NCBI GenBank assembly: GCA_934096535.1
Contig: CAKOMC010000034.1
Location: 1 to 15,344 of the forward strand
Reading direction: 5' to 3'
Source: an uncultured Bacilli bacterium
GTDB taxonomy: Bacteria > Bacillota_I > Bacilli_A > RF39 > UBA660
DNA length: 15,344 bases
The position numbers and the translations under genes are program-made. This document shows, in pieces, positions 1 to 6,146 of the stretch (positions within the stretch are counted from its first letter, which is position 1; each line of letters starts with the position of its first letter). The notes under the pieces are model-generated. The model was given only the letters and a program-made list of their open reading frames with translations, ran no database searches and had not been told where the DNA came from.

Positions 1-1
1 G

Positions 2-514
2 TTAATTATCTATATTAATGATAATGAAATTCAAATTATTAAAGATAAAATAATTACTTTTACTTCTCCTAGTATAAATAATAGTAATATTATAGAAGAA
101 ACTATATTTCTAAAAGATTTTAAAAAATTCTTAAAAGACCATAAATTAATATCTTCAATAATTTATTATCCAATTAATGTTTATTTAAATTATCAAGTAT
201 TACCTAAAGATATAGTTTATTATAATTACTTATTTGATAAACTAAATCTTACTTTAAATAAAGTTTTATCTATAAATGATTTATTAGATAAAGATAAAAA
301 GTATTTACTCTATAATAATAATTCTCTTTATTATATAGATAGTAATAGTACTTTTAATATAGATATTAATGGTTTAAATTATTACTTAGATAATATTCCT
401 AAGTTATATATCTTTGGTAATAAAGAGTTTAAAGTTAATAATAAACATATAATATTTAGTAATTATTCTACTTATATTGCTTGTTTAATAAAAAATTCAC
501 AAGATGACTTGTGA
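2..514 (+). CDS. 3' part of an unrecognised protein (5' end outside window)
   Basis: One reading frame is open from base 2 to a TGA at 512-514, giving 170 residues whose start lies upstream of the window. The translation is dominated by Ile, Asn, Lys, Tyr and Leu and begins LIIYINDNEIQIIKDKIITF. It looks like a soluble alternating beta/alpha protein: there is no clear membrane segment and no nucleotide-binding loop or other motif I can name. Codon use matches the neighbouring genes, so this is probably a real gene rather than a chance frame. The last codons form part of a perfect terminator hairpin, which supports this being a true gene end. The function is unknown. An actin-like or pilus-assembly ATPase fragment was considered because pilins occur later in the window, but no phosphate-binding motif is visible to support it. 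Confidence 0.7.
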   Translation, partial: LIIYINDNEIQIIKDKIITFTSPSINNSNIIEETIFLKDFKKFLKDHKLISSIIYYPINVYLNYQVLPKDIVYYNYLFDKLNLTLNKVLSINDLLDKDKKYLLYNNNSLYYIDSNSTFNIDINGLNYYLDNIPKLYIFGNKEFKVNNKHIIFSNYSTYIACLIKNSQDDL

Positions 515-520
515 ATTTTT
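491..520. terminator. bidirectional intrinsic terminator overlapping a stop codon
   Basis: A perfect 13-bp stem (491-503 with 508-520) closes a 4-base loop, ATGA. The outer A/T pairs give a U-tract on either strand. The TGA stop of the upstream gene (512-514) lies in the descending arm, so the hairpin is built from coding sequence. On the minus strand it is the first good terminator downstream of the large surface-protein gene that ends at 657. Confidence 0.85.
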
Positions 521-523
521 AAA

Positions 524-604
524 ATGTCCATATAAATGTCCATATAAAAGTACGGTGAATACTGGCTTTGAAGGCTATATGTCCATATAAATGTCCATAT
601 AAAA
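524..604. repeat. two 26-bp direct repeats, each a tandem 12-mer, around a 29-bp spacer
   Basis: Bases 524-549 and 579-604 are identical over 26 bp. Each copy consists of the 12-mer ATGTCCATATAA written twice in tandem plus two more A residues, so the 12-mer occurs four times (524-535, 536-547, 579-590, 591-602). The 29-bp spacer (550-578, starting GTACGGTGAATACTGG) is distinctly less A+T-rich than its surroundings. The module lies between a terminator and the 3' end of the surface-protein gene. It could be a recombination or attachment site, a protein-binding array, or a remnant of an element; no recombinase gene is present nearby. Confidence 0.85.
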
Positions 605-615
605 TTTTCTCGATT

Positions 616-648
616 ATCTTACTTAAATCTTACATAAATCTTGCTTAA
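616..648. repeat. three 11-bp tandem repeats
   Basis: Three adjoining 11-mers read ATCTTACTTAA (616-626), ATCTTACATAA (627-637) and ATCTTGCTTAA (638-648), each differing from the first at no more than one base. A period of 11 bp is close to one DNA turn, which suits a protein that binds one face of the helix, such as the arm sites of a tyrosine recombinase, or iterons. They lie just 8 bp past the stop codon of the minus-strand surface gene. Confidence 0.75.
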
Positions 649-656
649 AATAAAAC

Positions 657-2612
657 TTATTCTACCACATAAGGGTCATTAATAGTGCCTATTCCGCCAG
701 AAATTTTTACCTCGGCTTTTAAATTAATAACAGGTCTTACGGCGTATCCAGTATTTACTTTTCCCCAGTTATGAATAAAACCCTCTATTGCTGTAAAGAT
801 ATGAGCATCTGTACTTGAATTAGCAAAAAATATAGGAGACATAGTCCAATATATATCATCAGAGTATGTATATACCAATTTATTCATAGTTGTATTTTTA
901 ATAAGACCACTAAACATTAATTCATCAGCAGTTATTAATCCAACGGAGTAAGTTAAGGCATTATTCCCAATTACACTATCTTGTGTAGTAAATAAATCAT
1001 TATCTTTATTTGGACATTTTAGGGAAGGGGTAGCGTTTTCGTAGATTCTTTGATATGCCCCAAAAGTAGTTTGCTCCTTTCCGTAACCTTTTCCACTTGC
1101 CATGTTCCTATCGTTGCAAAATCCACTATCAGAAATTATGGTTTCAAAACCACCATTTATGATGATATTTTTAAACCAAGTATCAAGAATTTGTTTAATA
1201 TAAGAATCATTTAGATTTTTATGCGTATCATTGTAATTATTTGAATCAATATTGCCATACATATAACCGACATAAGCGTTATCGTTATATGACTTGTTGA
1301 AAGAACCTAAAGCTATGTATTGTTTATTATTACTATAACCGTTTTTGTTAGGACTAGAACTGTCATAAATTAATCTAATTGCGCCGTCGCCATTAACGCG
1401 AATTATTCTCCAGTAGAACCCAGCAAAATAAACATAATTATTAGTCACGCTACCGCGATAATAATAACTTGTGCCATGATCATCTTCACTTTTATATAGT
1501 CCCTTATCAGATTTATCACTTTCAATTATATTTTGATTCAATAAGTAACCTTTTATTGTATATGTATATGTTTCTATTCCTCTTAATTCAGATAAAACCC
1601 TAGTAGCTGAAGTTATTTTGTATATTCTTGAGCAATTTGTTGAAGATTGGTATATCCTTATTTTACTATTGTCATATATATTAATCTGATCATTTCCACA
1701 CGAATAATATGTAGTATTGTTAAAATCTAGATTTATCAAGTCTAAATTTTTAGCATCTTTTATATTGTATTTTCCTGTATTATCATTAAATTCATAACCA
1801 GTGCCAACTAATGGTAAAATATTTTCTTCATTTATTGATGGGGCGTTTTCATTTCCTAATATTTTTGATGTTGGAAGTTTAAAATTAATACTAGAAATAG
1901 TATTACTTTCATTAATTTTATATACTGATATAGGGGCAGGATTATTAAAATCAGGTGTCCCCTTTGCTTCTATCTTTTTAATTGCTGCTTCTGGACTACT
2001 TTGATATTCATTGGCAAGTATCGCATCATGTAAAGTTGTATACCCTTCATCTACGGGACTCCAATTACTAGGTTGTGCTTTAACAACGATTTTTGATTTA
2101 AAAGTCTTAGTCTCGTTATCTAAATCCTCCATGGTCGTATCATAATCAATCCAAACTCTTAAAGTATAATCTTCACTATCCCCACTACCCAAAGAACCTT
2201 TAGCTAAAATATGACTTTCAATACTACCAGTATTTACCGTATCAGTTATCTCATAATCACTTAGTTTTTTAATCTCTTCATTATTAATCATCGCATTAAT
2301 AAATTTACTAGATAAAGTAGTATCTTTTAAACTTTCTAAACTAACCGTATAACTAGCAAAAATATCACAAGTATTAGTTACTGTAAAACTAAACGGTGTT
2401 AATTTTTTACCTTTTTCATTAGTTATGGGATAAGCATTTTCTAAAGAAATACTGTTCTTTTGACTAGTAATTTCAACATTAAAACACTTCGTTGTTGCCG
2501 TATTAACTGTATCTTGACTGACACTTATATTCCATAAGGAATAAGAAACCCCAATTCCTAATAACAAAATAATCACCAAACTTATACTGATAAATACTAC
2601 ATTTCTTTTCAT
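657..2612 (-). CDS. large surface protein: TasA/camelysin-like N-terminus, lectin-like C-terminus
   Basis: 651 residues. Residues 5-25 form a hydrophobic export signal or anchor after a short basic start (MKRN). Residues about 26-180 resemble the TasA/camelysin beta-sandwich: a cysteine after the export segment (Cys43), then ISLENAYPITNEKGKKLTPF and FTVTNTC, as in TasA-type proteins. A linker follows (about 183-225, including LHDAILAN and IEAKGTPDF). The C-terminal part (about 380-651) has the order seen in C-type-lectin/formylglycine-enzyme-like surface domains: YYYRGSVTNNYVYFAGFYWR, then IYWTMSP (587-593), then YAVRPVINL (623-631) and the terminal GGIGTINDPYVV. It is probably secreted and cell-wall or membrane associated; the ligand is unknown. 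GGAG lies 11 bases before the ATG, somewhat far. The gene runs divergently from a small regulator and ends beside the repeat module. Domain names are inferred from sequence patterns. Confidence 0.85.
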   Translation of the reverse strand: MKRNVVFISISLVIILLLGIGVSYSLWNISVSQDTVNTATTKCFNVEITSQKNSISLENAYPITNEKGKKLTPFSFTVTNTCDIFASYTVSLESLKDTTLSSKFINAMINNEEIKKLSDYEITDTVNTGSIESHILAKGSLGSGDSEDYTLRVWIDYDTTMEDLDNETKTFKSKIVVKAQPSNWSPVDEGYTTLHDAILANEYQSSPEAAIKKIEAKGTPDFNNPAPISVYKINESNTISSINFKLPTSKILGNENAPSINEENILPLVGTGYEFNDNTGKYNIKDAKNLDLINLDFNNTTYYSCGNDQINIYDNSKIRIYQSSTNCSRIYKITSATRVLSELRGIETYTYTIKGYLLNQNIIESDKSDKGLYKSEDDHGTSYYYRGSVTNNYVYFAGFYWRIIRVNGDGAIRLIYDSSSPNKNGYSNNKQYIALGSFNKSYNDNAYVGYMYGNIDSNNYNDTHKNLNDSYIKQILDTWFKNIIINGGFETIISDSGFCNDRNMASGKGYGKEQTTFGAYQRIYENATPSLKCPNKDNDLFTTQDSVIGNNALTYSVGLITADELMFSGLIKNTTMNKLVYTYSDDIYWTMSPIFFANSSTDAHIFTAIEGFIHNWGKVNTGYAVRPVINLKAEVKISGGIGTINDPYVVE

Positions 2613-2675
2613 TAAACAATCATCTCCATTATTAACTTAAAAATATATTACTATGACATTTATGCCTTAAACTAG

Positions 2676-2687
2676 GACAAACTTGTC
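2676..2687. promoter_or_regulatory. inverted repeat, possible operator between divergent genes
   Basis: GACAA-AC-TTGTC is a perfect 5-bp inverted repeat with a 2-base centre. It sits in the 124-bp gap between the surface-protein gene (minus) and the XRE-type regulator (plus). On the minus strand its edge also forms TTGACA (2684-2689), a consensus -35, but I see no convincing -10 at the right spacing. It is a reasonable candidate for autoregulation by the adjacent HTH protein. Confidence 0.35.
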
Positions 2688-2736
2688 AATGCAAAATAGC
2701 ACACCCCTTTGCTTTAATAAGTTAAATGGTGGTAAT

Positions 2737-2961
2737 ATGCTAAAAGAATATCGAATTAGAAAAGGCTTATCCCAAGAACAGTTAGAAAAATTAACTGATA
2801 TCGATAGGAAAACTATTTTTAGAATAGAAAATGACCTTAATACACCTCTAGTAACTACTTTTGTTAAAATTACCAAAGCTTTAAATCTTACTGATCAAGA
2901 AATAATTAACGAATTAAAAAGAATAGAAAAAGATATTAATATTATGGATAAAAACAAATAA
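2737..2961 (+). CDS. small XRE-family HTH transcriptional regulator
   Basis: 74 residues, essentially a single lambda-Cro/XRE helix-turn-helix domain: residues 1-53 contain the pattern LKEYRIRKGLSQEQLEKLT followed by DRKTIFRIENDLNTP, with the usual recognition-helix layout. The short tail (about 55-74) is Lys/Glu-rich. I chose ATG 2737 because GGTGG lies just upstream at 2728-2732 and XRE proteins normally begin a few residues before the first helix; an in-frame TTG at 2683 would add 18 residues that do not resemble the family. It is divergent from the large surface-protein gene, with an inverted repeat in the gap, so it may control itself and that gene. The target is inferred only from position. 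A hairpin follows immediately after the stop. Confidence 0.88.
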   Translation: MLKEYRIRKGLSQEQLEKLTDIDRKTIFRIENDLNTPLVTTFVKITKALNLTDQEIINELKRIEKDINIMDKNK

Positions 2962-2964
2962 AAA

Positions 2965-2994
2965 CTACTAAGAACCTATACTAATTCTTAGTAG
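2965..2994. terminator. bidirectional intrinsic terminator
   Basis: A perfect 10-bp stem (2965-2974, CTACTAAGAA, with 2985-2994) encloses a 10-base loop. It is followed by CTTTTA on the plus strand, and on the minus strand by TTTTTATTTG. It lies between the regulator gene and the convergent gene that ends at 3019 and can serve both. Confidence 0.75.
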
Positions 2995-3018
2995 CTTTTA
3001 GAATCAAAGTAAAAAAAC

Positions 3019-3450
3019 TTAATCAATAATAAAATCTTTTAAATAATCATCACCAATGAAGTCATACTTTGCCATAAACTTTGGCACTTCCTTCTTACGA
3101 AAATCATTAACAATCTTATATTCTTCTTTTGTGATTAATTCTTTCTTATACAAACATTTATAAAATAACTCAATACTATAAATACCACTTTCATAGTTAC
3201 GAACAGAAGCCCAAGTATATCTAGTCATAAAAGCATCAGGAAAATCTTTAAGAGCCTTATAACCTTCAATAGCAGGAATAATTGTTTCATCTTGAGTTAG
3301 ATAAACATAGATATAGAAAACCACATTAAAGCAATATTTACGAATAATCTGTGGTTTTAGACGCCTTTTTCTTAAATAAGATTCATAATACATCATAAGT
3401 ATATCATTTTTTCTTTTATTCTCTTTTAATCTTATTTTAAAATCGTCCAT
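3019..3450 (-). CDS. orphan integrase-SAM-like (core-binding-like) protein, no catalytic domain
   Basis: 143 residues, predicted mainly alpha-helical and soluble. The central region (about 20-120) resembles the N-terminal SAM-like core-binding domain of tyrosine recombinases and related stand-alone proteins: IIRKYCFNVVFYIYVYL, then an acidic/proline stretch, then TWASVRNYESGIYSIELFYK and LITKEEY. The catalytic domain with its Arg, His and Tyr residues is absent, and the gene ends cleanly at a stop beside a terminator, so this is not an obvious truncation. AGGAG is well placed upstream (about 3455-3460) and a good promoter lies just beyond. It may bind DNA without recombining it, but this is a weak, pattern-level assignment; 'hypothetical protein' is the safe label. 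Confidence 0.7.
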   Translation of the reverse strand: MDDFKIRLKENKRKNDILMMYYESYLRKRRLKPQIIRKYCFNVVFYIYVYLTQDETIIPAIEGYKALKDFPDAFMTRYTWASVRNYESGIYSIELFYKCLYKKELITKEEYKIVNDFRKKEVPKFMAKYDFIGDDYLKDFIID

Positions 3451-3470
3451 AAATTCTCCTATCGAATTTT

Positions 3471-3499
3471 ATTTTATCAAAAATTATAATTCTATACAA
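3471..3499 (-). promoter_or_regulatory. sigma-70/A-type promoter for the integrase-SAM-like gene
   Basis: On the minus strand TTGTAT (3494-3499) and TAAAAT (3471-3476) are 17 bases apart, and TGA directly before the -10 makes it an extended -10. The surrounding TTTTGATAAAATAA is nearly the same as at the hydrolase promoter at 4697-4705. Confidence 0.6.
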
Positions 3500-3532
3500 T
3501 TAGACATAACTACATTTTTAACTTAAATATAA

Positions 3533-3562
3533 AAAAATTCACTCTTTAAACTGTGAATTTTT
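3533..3562 (-). terminator. intrinsic terminator overlapping the end of the DUF3006 gene
   Basis: A perfect 10-bp stem (3533-3542 with 3553-3562) and 10-base loop end, on the minus strand, in a run of seven T. The gene's TGA stop (3539-3541) lies inside the stem. The ten bases AAAAATTCAC are also found in the stem of the terminator at 491-520. Confidence 0.8.
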
Positions 3563-3769
3563 AAGTCTTTCTAACTTTTCTTTTAATATGTTAATACGGT
3601 CATTTTTTAACTTTTCATCTTTATAATAACCATTATCTCCTAAAATTAAGATATCATTTTCTTTTGTCTCAAAATCTAAATCTTCTTTTTTTAAATATCT
3701 TATCTCTCTAGTTTCTAAATCTTCTAACTTAATAATATTATCAATAATCTCATCAACACTAAATTTCAT
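3539..3769 (-). CDS. DUF3006-family small protein
   Basis: 76 residues. The arrangement fits the DUF3006 family: start MKFSVDEIIDNIIKLED, a middle part with KENDILILGDNGYYKDE (the 'gone-to-GDVL...DG-Y..D' pattern), and a C-terminal basic helix with NDRINILKEKLERLK. Members of this family are small, soluble and of unknown function, and they are commonly encoded next to ComEC-type metallo-beta-lactamase-fold hydrolases, exactly as here. The ATG lies only 2 bases after the hydrolase stop codon, and GGGTAG just upstream, within the end of the hydrolase gene, can act as ribosome binding site, so the two are likely translationally coupled. The last codons form the terminator stem. Family assignment is strong; the role as a partner of the hydrolase is inferred. 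Confidence 0.85.
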   Translation of the reverse strand: MKFSVDEIIDNIIKLEDLETREIRYLKKEDLDFETKENDILILGDNGYYKDEKLKNDRINILKEKLERLKNSQFKE

Positions 3770-3771
3770 AA

Positions 3772-4674
3772 CTACCCATTCGTTTCTGTCTTAATATTTT
3801 CAAAGGAAATATCATCACCTTTTAAGTGCATAACGATAGTACCTTCTTCGTCTGTTCTATGAATAGTAACTTTATATTTATTTAGAATATCTAAAGTCTT
3901 TTTAGTTGGATGCCCATATTTATTACCTTCTCCAACCATTATAATGCCATAAGTGGGATTTACCTTTTTAATAAATTCATCACTACTTGAATATCTTGAG
4001 CCATGATGACCGACCTTTAGCACTTGACAATTTATATCTTTATCTAATAAATTCTTTTCTACATTACTTGAAGCATCACCCATAAACAAAACACAAGTGT
4101 TATTATAACTCATTTTTAATACTAAAGAAGTATCATTTAAATCACTAGTATCATTCCCAATACTTAAAACTTCAAAATTAGTATTTTCTAAAGCAAATTT
4201 ATCCCCAATTTTAGGAGTCTGAAAAGTAACTTTATTTTTATCTAAGGCATCTAATACATCTTCAAAAGTCTTACTTGTACTAATGGCTTCTGGCATATAG
4301 AAACTATCTATTTTAAAATTATTAACAATATCGTCCATTCCTCCAATGTGGTCCTCATGCGCATGAGTTCCAACTACATATTTAAATCCTCTAACATTTA
4401 AAGACTGTAAATACTTAACCAAAAGTTTCCCATCAGCATTGTTACCGGCATCAATCATCATATTACTATTACCATCTTTAATATAAATGGCATCAGCTTG
4501 GCCAACATCAATAAAATATACCAAGACTTCACTTGTACTACTATTTGTATTATTGTCATAACTACTCGAAGTATTATTCGCATTAGTTGTAAAATACCCC
4601 ACTAATAAAACTAATAAACCTAAACAAAAATATATTAATTCATTCCATTTTTTATTATTTTTTCTCTTTGCCAT
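3772..4674 (-). CDS. membrane-anchored ComEC/Rec2-type MBL-fold hydrolase
   Basis: 300 residues. A basic start (MAKRKNNKKW) and one hydrophobic segment (about 12-28) suggest a membrane anchor with the enzyme outside the cell, followed by an Asn/Ser/Thr-rich linker (31-49). The catalytic domain (50-290) has the order of ComEC-type metallo-beta-lactamase-fold proteins: FIDVGQADA (54-62), MMIDAGNN, the metal-binding THAHEDHIGG (His104, His106, Asp108, His109), LFMGDAS (Asp200), VGHHGS (221-226) and NKYGHP (251-256). It lacks the ComEC channel, so it is a stand-alone hydrolase; related proteins are thought to cut phosphodiesters such as nucleic acid, but the substrate here is not shown. It is first in a two-gene operon with the DUF3006 protein. 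The Shine-Dalgarno site is AGTAGGG before the ATG. Confidence 0.92.
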   Translation of the reverse strand: MAKRKNNKKWNELIYFCLGLLVLLVGYFTTNANNTSSSYDNNTNSSTSEVLVYFIDVGQADAIYIKDGNSNMMIDAGNNADGKLLVKYLQSLNVRGFKYVVGTHAHEDHIGGMDDIVNNFKIDSFYMPEAISTSKTFEDVLDALDKNKVTFQTPKIGDKFALENTNFEVLSIGNDTSDLNDTSLVLKMSYNNTCVLFMGDASSNVEKNLLDKDINCQVLKVGHHGSRYSSSDEFIKKVNPTYGIIMVGEGNKYGHPTKKTLDILNKYKVTIHRTDEEGTIVMHLKGDDISFENIKTETNG

Positions 4675-4696
4675 AACTACCCTACTTTCCTAACTT

Positions 4697-4724
4697 ATTT
4701 TATCAAAATTTATTAGAATAACAA
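4697..4724 (-). promoter_or_regulatory. promoter for the hydrolase-DUF3006 operon
   Basis: On the minus strand TTGTTA (4719-4724) and TAAAAT (4697-4702) are 16 bases apart; TGA before the -10 gives an extended -10 (TGATAAAAT). It reads towards the hydrolase gene and is back to back with the promoter of the CarD-type gene. Confidence 0.55.
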
Positions 4725-4799
4725 ACATTTATTACCTCAAAAACACCAAATTTTCTTTAGAAAACTACATTTTGATTAGAAAAAAATCTTAAAAAACGG

Positions 4800-4805
4800 T
4801 ATAAT
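4800..4805 (+). promoter_or_regulatory. consensus -10 element for the CarD-type gene
   Basis: A perfect TATAAT lies 36 bases before the chosen start codon, giving a leader of about 30 bases. The -35 is poor: the nearest candidate is TTAGAA (4776-4781) at 18-base spacing, and the better TTGATT (4772-4777) is too far. A promoter that depends on an activator, or on CarD itself, would fit a weak -35, but this is speculation. Confidence 0.5.
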
Positions 4806-4841
4806 AAATATAAGACTTGAAAATCTATGGAGGAACAACAA

Positions 4842-5333
4842 ATGTATAAAATTAATGAATATGTCGTCTATAAAAGAGAGGTGTGTGTTGTAAAAGACTT
4901 CAAAAAGATTAATAATCAAGACTATTATACTTTAGAAAATAAAGAAGATTCTACTTTAAGAGTAAGCATACCCGTATCACAAGAACATCAGCTATTAAGG
5001 CCCCTTGCTACTTTTGAAGAAATTACTACTACTTTGGATAATATTAATAATATTCCAACTTTAGATATTAATGAGCGTAATTTAGAAGAACAATACAAGG
5101 TCCTTTTACAAGGTACCACCATTGAAGACTTAATCAAAATTATTAAAACCACTTATATTCGTAACGAGATAAGAAAAAATAATCATAAACACTTAAGTGA
5201 TAAAGATACTAATTATCAAGAATTAGCTGAACAATTCCTTTTTAATGAAATTGCTTATGCTATGAATATTAGTTACGAGGCTGCTAAAGAACTAGTCTTC
5301 AATAAATTAGTAAATATAGTTGACTTAAAATAA
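4842..5333 (+). CDS. CarD/CdnL-family transcription regulator
   Basis: 163 residues. The N-terminal part (1-60) is the CarD/CdnL/TRCF RNA-polymerase-interaction module: INEYVVYKREVCVVKDF, then YYTLENKEDSTLRVSIPVSQE, then RPL (53-55). The rest (about 60-163) is the helical DNA-binding part: R-N-LEEQYKVLL, LSDKDTNYQELAEQFLFNEIAYAM. In characterised members, the protein binds the beta subunit and stabilises open complexes at promoters, notably of rRNA genes; the same general role is inferred here. ATG 4842 is preferred: GGAGG (4829-4833) lies 8 bases before it, whereas the in-frame ATG 4827 overlaps that site and would give the untypical start MEEQQ. It stands alone between a divergent operon and a gene with its own promoter. 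Confidence 0.9.
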   Translation: MYKINEYVVYKREVCVVKDFKKINNQDYYTLENKEDSTLRVSIPVSQEHQLLRPLATFEEITTTLDNINNIPTLDINERNLEEQYKVLLQGTTIEDLIKIIKTTYIRNEIRKNNHKHLSDKDTNYQELAEQFLFNEIAYAMNISYEAAKELVFNKLVNIVDLK

Positions 5334-5359
5334 ATTTCGCCCAAAACGCTTTTTACTTG

Positions 5360-5368
5360 TGATATGAT
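5360..5368 (+). promoter_or_regulatory. extended -10 promoter upstream of the 212-aa protein
   Basis: TGATATGAT is TGN joined to a good -10 (TATGAT, 5363-5368). There is no recognisable -35 at 16-18 bases. If used, the transcript begins near 5375 and carries a leader of about 128 bases before the start codon at 5503. Confidence 0.45.
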
Positions 5369-5374
5369 AAAAAT

Positions 5375-5502
5375 TACTTATATATAAATTTTATTAAAGA
5401 ATGTTATACAGCGCTTCTAAAAGTAAAATAAGTAATAAGACCTTCTCTAAATTAATAAATTTTATATAGAAGAATAAACATACATAAATTAAAAGGAACA
5501 TT
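5375..5502 (+). promoter_or_regulatory. long A+T-rich leader with large inverted repeat
   Basis: The stretch before the 212-aa gene holds an inverted repeat matching at 15 of 16 positions, 5381-5396 with 5453-5468, around a 56-base middle that contains the only G+C-rich patch (CAGCGCTTCT, about 5410-5419). A second inverted pair, 5373-5381 with 5428-5436 (ATTACTTAT/ATAAGTAAT), is interleaved with it, so the two cannot form together as simple stems. It matches no riboswitch or leader class I recognise. The composition makes chance pairing possible. Confidence 0.35.
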
Positions 5503-6141
5503 ATGGAAAATACAATTAGTTTATACGAAGTATATAATACAATACTAAACTTATCCCAAGAAAAAGATAATATTTATAAAGATTATGCTAAAAAATTAGC
5601 CAAAGATTTAGAACTAGAAACTATTCTTTTTAAGAAAGTTAACTTAGCCAAAAAAGAGATTAGCCTTTATATTAAAAACTATGAAGATATAGGTGATTAC
5701 TATTCTTGGCAAGAATTAACTATTACGCAAAAAGAAAATGCTTTTATCTGGAAATCTACTAATAAAGAATTAAAAATTAATATCTTTAATGCTACTAATC
5801 ATTTAACTCAATTATTTAACAAGTTATTTGCTATTAAGGATTATATTGCAATGCAACCCCTTAAGTTAATTGATACAACTAAATCTTGTAATATTCAAAT
5901 AACCCAAGAAAGCCTTAAAATTAGGCAAACTAGTGGTAGTATTGTAGTTATTCCATTAGAATTTCAAAAAAATGTTAATGACGAGAATAAAGTCCAAATG
6001 GAAAACTTATTACAAAGTATTTATCTAAAACAAAGTGATATTCCTAAATGGCTTTTAAATAAATATACTCAATCTAATGCTATCAATGTCGATAATATTA
6101 TTAAAAAACTAAAAATTGGTTTTGAAAAATTTATGTCTTAA
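5503..6141 (+). CDS. unrecognised 212-residue protein
   Basis: 212 residues, soluble, no signal peptide, membrane segment or cysteine-based motif (only one Cys, about 129). The first half looks helical (LSQEKDNIYKDYAKKLAKDLELE and the stretch around NATNHLTQLFNKLFAIKDYI); the second half has a likely beta section (CNIQITQESLKIRQTSGSIVVIPLEF) followed by a helical tail containing LLNKYTQSNAINVDNIIKKL. I do not recognise the family and assign no function. AAAGGA lies 6 bases before ATG 5503. It is probably transcribed alone, from a promoter near 5363, with a strong terminator after it. Codon use matches its neighbours, so there is no sign of recent transfer. Confidence 0.75.
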   Translation: MENTISLYEVYNTILNLSQEKDNIYKDYAKKLAKDLELETILFKKVNLAKKEISLYIKNYEDIGDYYSWQELTITQKENAFIWKSTNKELKINIFNATNHLTQLFNKLFAIKDYIAMQPLKLIDTTKSCNIQITQESLKIRQTSGSIVVIPLEFQKNVNDENKVQMENLLQSIYLKQSDIPKWLLNKYTQSNAINVDNIIKKLKIGFEKFMS

Positions 6142-6146
6142 TAAAT

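Noticed and set aside
2..514. PilM/FtsA-type actin-like ATPase fragment
   Set aside because: The idea came mainly from the pilin genes elsewhere in the window; no phosphate-binding or adenosine motif is visible.
524..604. Minimal CRISPR array (two repeats and one spacer)
   Set aside because: Only two copies, each an internal tandem of a 12-mer, A/T-rich without a palindromic end, and no cas gene in the window.
657..2612. Diversity-generating retroelement target
   Set aside because: The lectin-like fold would fit, but there is no reverse transcriptase, no second copy of the C-terminal segment as template, and no excess of Asn-type codons at the expected variable positions.
4827..4841. ATG 4827 as start of the CarD-type gene
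   Set aside because: It overlaps the GGAGG site that serves ATG 4842, and the extra residues do not match the family.
5397..5452. 6S RNA, T-box or tRNA in the leader before the 212-aa gene
   Set aside because: No T-box motif, no cloverleaf or TPsiC-like sequence, and the transcript would be too short with no central bubble of the 6S type.
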